Source of the DNA: an uncultured Caldilineaceae bacterium
GTDB lineage: Bacteria > Chloroflexota > Anaerolineae > Caldilineales > Caldilineaceae
DNA length: 64,000 bases
Assembly: GCA_951812725.1 (NCBI GenBank)
Contig: OX638330.1
Coordinates: 62,001-126,000, forward strand
Reading direction: 5' to 3'
Position numbers and translations under genes: made by a program. Under the pieces are notes generated by a model, which saw nothing but the letters and a program-made list of their open reading frames with translations, did not search any database and was not told where the DNA came from. Position 1 is the first letter of the stretch; each line of letters opens with the position of its first letter. Below are positions 1-8,900 of the stretch, piece by piece.

Positions 1-3000
1 CCCCCGGCGCCCCAGTTGAGCGTGACGTTCAACCAGCCGATGGTCCCGCTCGGCAGCCACCGGGAACTGGCCCCGGAGGACGTGCCGGTCAGGCTATCCC
101 CCGCCATCCCAGGCGATTGGCGCTGGGTGGGCACGAAGACACTGCTTTTTGAGGCCGAGGCGGAAGGCGTTGAACGCCTGCCGATGGCTACGCAGTACAC
201 GGTCGAAATTCCCGCGGGAACCAGGTCCGCCAGCGGCCGGGAATTGGAAAACCCCGTCAGCTGGACCTTCCGCACGCCGCCCCCGACCCTGCAGAAGGTC
301 CATCCGGCTGATGGGACATTCGCTGTCGAGCCGGTCTTCTTCGCCTCCTTCGATCAGCGCATCGATCCCGCGGCCGTGATCAAGCATGCGCAGGTGACGG
401 CGCGCGGCCGCAGGCACGCGCTACGCCTGGCCAGCGCAGAAGAGATCGCCACCGATGAACGAGTCCGGCGGCTGGCGGCAGACGCGCAGGAAGGCCGCTG
501 GCTGGCTTTCGTATCCGCAGAACCGCTCCCGTCCGCAACGAAGGTTACCGTGACCTTCGCGGCCGGCACGCCCTCCGCCGAGGGGCCGCTCGTCAGTTCG
601 CATCCGCAGCGCTACGGCTTCCAGACGACCGGTACGTTTGTCCTGCATGGCTATGGTTGCGTCTCGTGGGGGGGAGACATGCCCTGCCAAAATGAACTGG
701 CACTGCACTTCAGCAATCCCCTCCGCGGGACGTGGTGGAGTCGACATGGTATGGGCTACGATAGTACGTTCGACCCCTCTTTCATCTCCATCGAGCCGAC
801 CCCGGACGTCATAGAGTATGGTCCTGAATGTGGCTATCCTTTCATGATTAAACCGCGCATCGCCAGCGGCGCCCCTTACACCGTTACCGTCGCTGCCGGT
901 TTGACCGACCGGTATGGCCAGACACTGGCGGAGGATGTGCAGTTCCAGTTCCAGTGGGCCAGGGAGGCGTCGCTTACCGCCCCACAGCGAGGCCCCATCA
1001 CGATCCTGGACCCCTACGGCGCGCCGGCTTTCCCCATCTACACTGTAAATGTCGATGCGGTGAAGGTGCGCGCCTACCGCGTCGCGCCGGAGCAGTACGG
1101 CGAATATCTGGAGTGGCGGAATGACCGCCGTGAACAGGACCCACCCGGCGAACTGGCCATGGAACGCAGGCTGGAAATCCGCGGCCAGGATGGCGTCATG
1201 ATGGAGACGGAGATCGACCTCGCCGACGCGCTGGACGGCGAAACGGGCCACCTGATCCTGCACGTTAAGCCGGAAAATGCCCCGAGCCCTGCACTCTCTC
1301 GCTGGATTCAGGTGACGCAGATCGGACTGGACGCCTTTGTCGACGCCGACGGGATGCAGGTCTGGGCAAATAGCCTGGCTGACGGCGCGGCGCTGTCCGG
1401 CGTCAACGTTTCCCTCTGGCCGCAGGATCTGCATGGCGTGACTGACGAGACCGGTTCGGCGCGACTGGCGTTTCCCGGCAGCAGCGCGCAGCTGCTCATC
1501 GCCCGTGACGGCGATGATGCGGCCTTTCTGCCCGCAGACCGCTACAGTTTCCGCTACAGTGGCTGGCAGCGGCGGGACGAGCCCACCGAAGTCCGCTACT
1601 ACGTTTTCGACGACCGCAAGATGTACCGCCCAGGCGAGACCGTCAGCATAAAGGGTTGGGTGCGCCGGATCGAGCGCGGCCCGGATGGAGACGTGAGCCT
1701 GTTGCCGGAAGGCGCGGCGCCCTCCCTCGAATATCAGGTGTATGAAGGTGATTGGGGGGACAATCTGATTGACAGTGGCGTTATACCCGTCAACGCCCTG
1801 GGCGGGTTCCATTTCCAGTTCGACCTGCCGGAGAACGTCAACCTGGGCGGCGCCCGGATAGAGTTGCGGCCGGCCTCCGGCGACCTCGATGCCGACGAAG
1901 CGAGCTACGTCCACCGGATTCAGGTGCGGGAGTTCCGCCGTCCCGAGTTCGAAGTCAGCGCCCGCGTCAGCGCAGGGCCCCATATCGCCGGCGGCCACGC
2001 GCTGGCGACCGTCAGCGCCAGCTACTTTGCCGGTGGTTCATTGCCCGGCGCGGCGGTGGAGTGGCAGGTAAAGGCGACGTCCGCTTCCTACAACCCGCCG
2101 AACTGGTCCGGCTTCACCTTCGGCAAATGGTCGCCTTGGTGGGACTACGATGACAAATCCAGCGACCTCGGCAACGCCTCGTTCAGTTCGCGCACTGGCC
2201 TGGCCGGCGAACACAGTCTGCGTATCGATTTCCCGACCGGCGAAACTCCGGAGAACGGGTCTGAACCGGCAGGCGCGGGGAGCGTGAGACCCTTCCCGGT
2301 CCACGTCGACGCCGCGGCCACGGTGATGGACGTGAACCGGCAGGCGTGGAGCAGCGGCGCCGGTCTGCTGCTGCATGCGGCCGACCGCTACGTCGGTCTG
2401 CGTACCGACCGTTATTTCGTCGAACAAGGCGAACCGCTTTCGGTGGAAGTTGTGGTCACCGACGTCGACGGCAATGCGATCGCGGGGCACAGCGCGGTCG
2501 TGCGCGCCGCGCGGGTCGACTGGGAATATCGCGAGGACGGATGGCGGGCAATTGAGAAAGAGGCGCAGGAATGTACCGTCGAGACAACGGCGGCCGCCGC
2601 GCCGGATGACGCGGAGCGCAAGTTTGCCGCCTGCGCATTTGACACAACCCTGGGCGGCGCGTATCGCATCAGCGCGACGGTCGTTGACGGCGCCGGCCGG
2701 CGCAACCGCACCGAGCTGACGCGCTGGGTGAGCGGAAGCCAACGCCCGCCCGGCCGCGGCATAGAGCAGGAAGACGTCCAGCTCATCCCCGACGGCGAGG
2801 CGTACGCGCCCGGCGACAGCGCGCAGATCCTGGTGCAGGCCCCATTCTTCCCCGCCGAAGGTCTCTTGACCTTGCGGCGAGAGGGGCTTGTAACCACTGA
2901 ACGCTTCACGATGGACGGCCCGACCTATACCCTGCGCGTGCCGGTCGAGGAACAGTACATTCCCAACATTCACGTGCAGGTCGACCTGGTCGGATCGGCG

Positions 3001-5652
3001 GCGCGCGTGGATGACGCTGGCAACGAGCTTTCTTCGGCGCCGCGGCGGCCGGCGTACGCGCGCGGCCAGCTGAATCTGTCGGTCCCGCCGCTGATCCGCA
3101 CGCTGCGCGTGGACGCCGCTCCGCGGGTAGACAAACTCGAGCCGGGTGGGGAAACGACGATCGACGTGACCGTCGCCGACGCATCCGGCGCGCCGGTGGC
3201 CGGCGCCGAGTTTGCCGTCGTCGTCGTTGACGAGGCAATTCTGGCGCTGACCGGTTATCAACTGATCGACCCCGTCAGCGTTTTCTACCCCGAACGCGAG
3301 CGCGGCGTCGACGATCATCACAATCGAGCCGACCTGCTGCTTGCGAGTCCCGAATCGTTGGGTGGGGAGACGTCAACGTCCGGGAACGTCAGCAGGGGAA
3401 CCTATGTATACAATGGTAACGCGGGGTGTGCCGGAGGTGGCCCGCCGTGGAGCGATGCGGAGGCGATCCGTGTGCGGTTGAACTACGACCCGCTGGCCCT
3501 CTTCGCGCCGGAGGTGCGCACCGACGCAAACGGCCGGGCCAGCGTCGCGGTCACGTTGCCGGACAGTCTCACCCGCTACCGCGTGATGGTGGTGGCGGTG
3601 GCCGGGGGCAGGTATTTCGGTACCGGCGAATCGAGCCTGACCGCGCGGCTGCCGCTGATGGCGCGGCCCTCCGCGCCCCGCTTCCTCAACTTCGGCGACA
3701 GCTTCGAGCTGCCGGTCGTGCTGCAGAACCGGACCGAAGAGGCGATCGAGACGCACGTCGTCGTGCGCGCGACCAACGCCAATCTGATGGCGGAGAACAG
3801 CGGGAGCGGAGCAGCCGGCTACGCGGTGACCGTGCCAGCCAACGACCGCGTCGAGGTGCGCTTCCCGACCACGACCGCCAGCCCCGGCACGGCCCGCTTC
3901 CAGTTCAGCGCCGTCGACGCCAACAACGCCGCCGTCGCCGACGCGGCCGAGATCGACCTGCCCGTATACACGCCGGCCACGACCGAGGCCTTCGCCGTCT
4001 ACGGCGAAATCGACGACAGCGGCGCGTTCCTGCAGCCGCTGCGGCCCCCGTCTGACGCAATTCCGAGCTACGGCGGCCTCGAAGTGACCATCTCCTCAAC
4101 CGCGCTGCAGGCGTTGACCGACGCCTTCATCTACCTGCTGCGCTACCCCTACGAACATTCCGAGCAGATCGCTTCCCGCATCCTCGGCGTGGCCGCGCTG
4201 CGCGATGTGCTGTCCGCCTTCGACGCGGAGGGGCTGCCAACGCCCGATGAAATCGAGAGCATGATGGAACGTGACCTGCAGACACTGGCGGCCCTGCAGG
4301 ACGACAACGGCGGCTTCCCCATCTGGCGCCGCGGCGGCGAAGTCTGGCCCTACCACAGCATACACGTCGCCCATGCCCTGGCCCGCGCCCGGCAGAAGGG
4401 CTACGCCGTGCCCGAGGAAATGTTGAGCAGTTCCCTGGATTACCTGCGCAACGTCGAGGATCACTTCCCGTCCTGGTACGGGACCGGCGCCCGCCGCGGG
4501 CTGTCCGCCTACGCCCTCTATGTGCGCAAACTGCTCGATGACAACGATCCAGCCAAGGCGCGCGCGCTGCTAAACGAGGCGGGGCTGGAGAACCTCTCGC
4601 TCGAGAGCGCCGGCTGGCTGCTCTTCGTTCTTACCGACGATCCGGCCTCGCAGGAGACGGTCGCAGAGATGCGGCGCTTCCTCAACAACCGCGTGACCGA
4701 GACCGCCGGCGCCGCCACGGTCGCCTCCGGCTACAGCGACGGCGCCTACCTGCTGCTCCACTCCAGCCGCCGTTCAGACGCGGTCCTGCTCGAAGCCCTC
4801 GTCGTCGACCAGCCGGACAGCGACCTGATCACCAAGCTCGTGCGCGGGCTGCTGGGCCACCGCAAGGCCGGTCGTTGGGGCAATACGCAGGAAAACGTGT
4901 GGGTGCTGCTGGCGCTGGACCGCTACTTCAATGCCTTCGAGTCGCAGACGCCCGACTTCGTCGCCCGCATCTGGCTGGGCGAGCAATACGCCGGCGGCCA
5001 TGCGTTCGCGGGCCGCTCAACCGCAAACGTCAATCTCGACCTGCCGATGCAGTATGTCCAGGACAGCGCGACCGACGCCGAAGGCGATCTGCCGCTGATT
5101 CTGCAGAAGGAAGGGCAGGGGCGGCTCTACTACCGGCTGGGTCTGCGCTATGCGCCCGCGGACCTGCGCCTGGAGGCGGCCGATCACGGCTTTACCGTCG
5201 AGCGAACCTACGCGGCTGTCGACGACCCGGACGACGTATGGCGTGACGATGACGGCGTATGGCATATCCGCGCCGGCGCGCGCGTGCGCGTCAAACTGAC
5301 GATGGCGGCCCCGGCGCGCCGCGTTCACGTCGCCCTGGTGGACCCGCTGCCCGCCGGTCTGGAGATCCTCAACCCGGAGCTGGCCGTCACCGGCGAGCTG
5401 CCGCAGGAACCGGAGCGGAGCGGGAGATGGTGGTGGGGTCCCTGGTACCAGCATCAGAACCTGCGCGACGAGCGCGCCGAGGCCTTCAGTTCATACCTGT
5501 GGGCCGGTGTCTACGAATACAGCTACGTGGCCCGGGCCACGACGCCCGGCGTTTTCGTCGTGCCGCCCGCCAAGGCGGAAGAGATGTACGCGCCTGAGAC
5601 GTTCGGGCGCACGGGAACGGATAGGGTGGTGGTGGAATTGCGTGAAGAGTGA
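1..5652 (+). CDS. Alpha-2-macroglobulin family protein, 5' end cut by the window
   Basis: The frame is open from base 1 and the upstream codons read PPAPQLSVTFNQPMV, typical of the first macroglobulin domain. The gene therefore starts outside the window, and the TTG at 16 is not its start. The remaining 1,880 or so codons hold successive MG-type beta domains and the A2M domain (about residues 1145-1255 counted from the TTG, with a DSLTRYRVMVVA stretch). An all-helical thioester-type domain (about 1355-1650) and a C-terminal receptor-binding-like domain ending in VVVELREE follow. Bacterial family members are periplasmic or surface protease traps. The thioester site, usually YPYxCxEQ, here reads YPYEHSEQ (residues 1377-1384, His at 1381), so covalent trapping should not occur. 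A signal peptide or lipobox would lie upstream and cannot be seen. The family call is firm; the physiological role is inferred. Confidence 0.93.
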   Translation, partial: PPAPQLSVTFNQPMVPLGSHRELAPEDVPVRLSPAIPGDWRWVGTKTLLFEAEAEGVERLPMATQYTVEIPAGTRSASGRELENPVSWTFRTPPPTLQKVHPADGTFAVEPVFFASFDQRIDPAAVIKHAQVTARGRRHALRLASAEEIATDERVRRLAADAQEGRWLAFVSAEPLPSATKVTVTFAAGTPSAEGPLVSSHPQRYGFQTTGTFVLHGYGCVSWGGDMPCQNELALHFSNPLRGTWWSRHGMGYDSTFDPSFISIEPTPDVIEYGPECGYPFMIKPRIASGAPYTVTVAAGLTDRYGQTLAEDVQFQFQWAREASLTAPQRGPITILDPYGAPAFPIYTVNVDAVKVRAYRVAPEQYGEYLEWRNDRREQDPPGELAMERRLEIRGQDGVMMETEIDLADALDGETGHLILHVKPENAPSPALSRWIQVTQIGLDAFVDADGMQVWANSLADGAALSGVNVSLWPQDLHGVTDETGSARLAFPGSSAQLLIARDGDDAAFLPADRYSFRYSGWQRRDEPTEVRYYVFDDRKMYRPGETVSIKGWVRRIERGPDGDVSLLPEGAAPSLEYQVYEGDWGDNLIDSGVIPVNALGGFHFQFDLPENVNLGGARIELRPASGDLDADEASYVHRIQVREFRRPEFEVSARVSAGPHIAGGHALATVSASYFAGGSLPGAAVEWQVKATSASYNPPNWSGFTFGKWSPWWDYDDKSSDLGNASFSSRTGLAGEHSLRIDFPTGETPENGSEPAGAGSVRPFPVHVDAAATVMDVNRQAWSSGAGLLLHAADRYVGLRTDRYFVEQGEPLSVEVVVTDVDGNAIAGHSAVVRAARVDWEYREDGWRAIEKEAQECTVETTAAAAPDDAERKFAACAFDTTLGGAYRISATVVDGAGRRNRTELTRWVSGSQRPPGRGIEQEDVQLIPDGEAYAPGDSAQILVQAPFFPAEGLLTLRREGLVTTERFTMDGPTYTLRVPVEEQYIPNIHVQVDLVGSAARVDDAGNELSSAPRRPAYARGQLNLSVPPLIRTLRVDAAPRVDKLEPGGETTIDVTVADASGAPVAGAEFAVVVVDEAILALTGYQLIDPVSVFYPERERGVDDHHNRADLLLASPESLGGETSTSGNVSRGTYVYNGNAGCAGGGPPWSDAEAIRVRLNYDPLALFAPEVRTDANGRASVAVTLPDSLTRYRVMVVAVAGGRYFGTGESSLTARLPLMARPSAPRFLNFGDSFELPVVLQNRTEEAIETHVVVRATNANLMAENSGSGAAGYAVTVPANDRVEVRFPTTTASPGTARFQFSAVDANNAAVADAAEIDLPVYTPATTEAFAVYGEIDDSGAFLQPLRPPSDAIPSYGGLEVTISSTALQALTDAFIYLLRYPYEHSEQIASRILGVAALRDVLSAFDAEGLPTPDEIESMMERDLQTLAALQDDNGGFPIWRRGGEVWPYHSIHVAHALARARQKGYAVPEEMLSSSLDYLRNVEDHFPSWYGTGARRGLSAYALYVRKLLDDNDPAKARALLNEAGLENLSLESAGWLLFVLTDDPASQETVAEMRRFLNNRVTETAGAATVASGYSDGAYLLLHSSRRSDAVLLEALVVDQPDSDLITKLVRGLLGHRKAGRWGNTQENVWVLLALDRYFNAFESQTPDFVARIWLGEQYAGGHAFAGRSTANVNLDLPMQYVQDSATDAEGDLPLILQKEGQGRLYYRLGLRYAPADLRLEAADHGFTVERTYAAVDDPDDVWRDDDGVWHIRAGARVRVKLTMAAPARRVHVALVDPLPAGLEILNPELAVTGELPQEPERSGRWWWGPWYQHQNLRDERAEAFSSYLWAGVYEYSYVARATTPGVFVVPPAKAEEMYAPETFGRTGTDRVVVELREE

Positions 5653-5971
5653 GCGGCGGCTGGGGTGAGTACTGCCTGAGAACGCCAAGCCGTTTTTTCT
5701 TCATCGTGCGCCTGGTTGTGATCGTCTTGGCGCAGTGTATCGCGTTGACAGGGGGCGCGGTACGCCGTATGGCCCACAGCTGCGTCCTCTGCGACACCTG
5801 TGCCGGCTGCCGCCCCGGCCAGAGAGCCGCCGGTCGCGTGCTACCGGGCTCCGGACGGCGCCGTTCGAGAATGACCGTCTCTCTGCGGTGGCAGGGCTAC
5901 ACATTAGGGGCAACCGGAACATACCGGACTCCGGTTCATCATGAAGCGTCTATTCAGAAAGGCAGGGTCGA
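5653..5971. other. Intergenic region upstream of the LRR gene
   Basis: No convincing gene is present. A TTGACA hexamer at 5745-5750 is followed after 17 bp by TATGGC, which could be a weak promoter for the LRR gene. A T-run at about 5694-5699 after the macroglobulin stop is not preceded by a clear hairpin. A purine stretch (GAAAGGCAGGG, about 5957-5967) lies just before the LRR start and may act as its ribosome binding site. Confidence 0.35.
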
Positions 5972-8900
5972 ATGATGCGGCAGAAAATTATTGGCAATCG
6001 TCGTTACGTCCTCCTCGCAATCCTACTGGCTGTAGCCGTACCGGCTCTGTGGGTCACGGTCATACGGGTTATGGCGCCCAGCGTGGCGCCCGTGCCCGCA
6101 CCCACGGATCCGGTTCCCACACCCACAGATGTGGCGCCATCTTCGGCCGCCGCCGCGGACAGGGAGGCGCTGGTCGCGCTCTACCGGGCCACGGACGGCG
6201 CAAGCTGGCGCAACAGCGCCAACTGGCTGAGCGACGCGCCGCTCAACACCTGGCACGGCGTCACCACCGACGAAAGCGGTCGCGTGATCGGACTGGACCT
6301 CTATGAGAACGATTTGAGCGGTACGATACCGCCCGAACTGGGCAACCTCACCAACCTGACGCGGCTGTACCTCTGGGATAACCAGTTGAGCGGTTCGATT
6401 CCGTCACAACTGGGCAGTCTCACCAATCTGACAGTGCTGGCCCTCGGGGGCAACGAGTTAAGCGGACCGATTCCGTCCTGGTTGGGCAAGCTCACCAACC
6501 TGACTGGGCTGTACCTATGGGGCAACGAGTTGAGCGGGACGATACCGTCATCGCTGGGCAAGCTCACCAACCTGACGGGGCTGTACCTATGGGGCAACGA
6601 GTTGAGCGGGACGATACCGTCATCGTTGGGCAAGCTCACCAACCTGACATGGCTGTCACTCGGGAACAACGAGTTAAGCGGACCGATTCCGTCCTGGTTG
6701 GGCAACCTGTCCAACCTGGAAGAGCTGTATCTCTGGGGCAATCAGTTGAACGGTTCGATCCCGTCGGAACTGGGCAACCTTGCCAACCTGACACGGCTCG
6801 ACCTCGACGACAACCGGTTGAGCGGTTCGATCCCGTCGGAACTGGGCCACCTCGCCAACCTGACAGTGCTTGACCTCAGATACAACGGTTTGAGCGGCGA
6901 GATTCCGCCCGAACTGGGCAAGTTCAACAACCTGACAATGCTGGACCTCGGGTACAACGAGTTGAGCGGTTCGATTCCGCCCGAACTGGGCAAGCTCGCT
7001 AACCTGACACGGCTGACCCTCGATGGCAACCAGTTGCGTGGCTGCGTGCCCGCAGCCTGGCGAAATGTCGAGACCAATGACCTGGGCAGTCTGGGTCTGT
7101 CGTTCTGCGCCGCGTCATCTGCAACAGACGCCGCCACGGACAGGGAGGTGTTGGTCGCGCTCTACCAGGCTACGGATGGCGCCAACTGGGACAACAACGC
7201 CAACTGGCTGAGCGCCGCGCCGCTCGACACCTGGCACGGCGTCACCACCGACGAGAGCGGCCGCGTGATCGAACTGGACCTCTCCGAGAACCGGTTGAGC
7301 GGTTCGATCCCGTCAGCACTGGGCAACCTCAACAACCTGACAGTGCTGGACCTCGACGACAGCCGGTTGAGCGGTTCGATCCCGGCCGAACTGGGCAACC
7401 TCACGAACCTGACATGGCTGGACCTCGGGTACAACCAGATGAGCGGTTCGATTCCGGCCGAACTGGGCAACCTCGCCAACCTGACAGTGCTGGACCTCGG
7501 GTACAACGAGTTAAGCGGTTCGATTCCACCCGAGCTGGGCAATCTCAACAACCTGACCGAGCTGTTCCTCTCAGAGAACCAGTTGAGCGGTTCGATTCCG
7601 GCCGAACTGGGCAACCTCGCCAACCTGACAGAGTTGAACCTCTCGGGCAACCGGTTGAGCGGGGAGATTCCGTTCGAGTTGGGCCGCCTCGCCAATCTGA
7701 CCGAGCTGAACCTCTCAGAGAACGGGTTGAGCGGATCAATTCCGCCAGAACTGGGCAACCTCAACAACCTAGTGGAGTTGGACCTCTCCAACTCCGGACA
7801 GGGGTCGCCTTTCAACAACCGGTTGAGGAGGTCAATTCCGCCTGAACTAGGGCAACTCACCAACCTGACAACGCTGAACCTCTCAGAGAACGGGTTGAGC
7901 GGGTCAATTCCGCCCGAACTGGGCAACCTCACCAACCTGACAGCGCTGAACCTCTCAGAGAACGGGTTGAGCGGGTCAATTCCGCCTGAACTAGGGCAAC
8001 TCACCAACCTGACAACGCTGAACCTCTCAGAGAACTGGTTGAGCGGGTCTATTCCGCCCGAACTGGGCAACCTTACCAGCCTGACAGGGCAGGGTCTGGG
8101 CCTCAGGGGCAACCAGTTAAGCGGTTCGATTCCGGCCGAACTGGGCAACCTCGCCAACCTGACAGTGCTGGACCTCTCAGAGAATCAGTTGAGCGGTGCG
8201 ATCCCGTCCGCACTGGGCAAGTTCAACAACCTGACAGTGCTGGACCTCTCAGAGAATCAGTTGAGCGGTTCGATTCCGCCCGAACTGGGCAAGTTCAACA
8301 ACCTGACAGTGCTGGACCTCAGATACAACGGTTTGAGCGGCGAGATTCCGGCCGAACTGGGCAACCTCAACAACCTGACAATGTTGGACCTCGGGTACAA
8401 CGAGTTGAGCGGTTCGATTCCGCCCGAACTGGGCAAGCTCGCTAACCTGACACGGCTGTCCCTCTGGGGCAACCGGTTGAGCGGTTCGATCCCGTCCGCA
8501 CTGGGCCACCTCAACAACTTGACAGAACTGTACCTCGATGGCAACCGGTTGAGCGGTTCGATTCCGGCCGAACTGGGCCACCTCAACAACTTGACAGAAC
8601 TGTACCTCGATGGCAACCGGTTGAGCGATTCGATTCCGGCCGCACTGGGCCACCTCACCAACCTGACACGGCTGTATCTCGGTGGCAACCAGTTGCGCGG
8701 TTCGATCCCGGCCGCACTGGGCCACCTCGCCAACCTGACAGCGCTGGACCTCAGCCTCAACCAGTTGAGCGGATGCGTACCCGAAGAAGTCTGGCGAAAT
8801 GTAGCAAATGACTGGCGTCCCCTGGGTCTGCCGTTCTGCGGCGCGCCATCTGCGACCAGCGCCGCCGCGGACAGGGAGGCGCTGGTCGCGCTCTACCAGG

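Noticed and set aside
421..1998. 525-codon minus-strand frame opposite the macroglobulin gene
   Set aside because: High GC gives long antisense frames; no domain pattern is visible and the plus strand has strong family motifs.
7162..8157. Long antisense reading frame (331 codons) opposite the LRR gene, and similar ones at 8249-8968, 8893-9282 and 9343-9969
   Set aside because: They are periodic shadows of the 72-nt LRR units with the same repeating peptide (RLPSSGGIEPLN). They have no ribosome binding sites and the plus-strand protein explains the bases.
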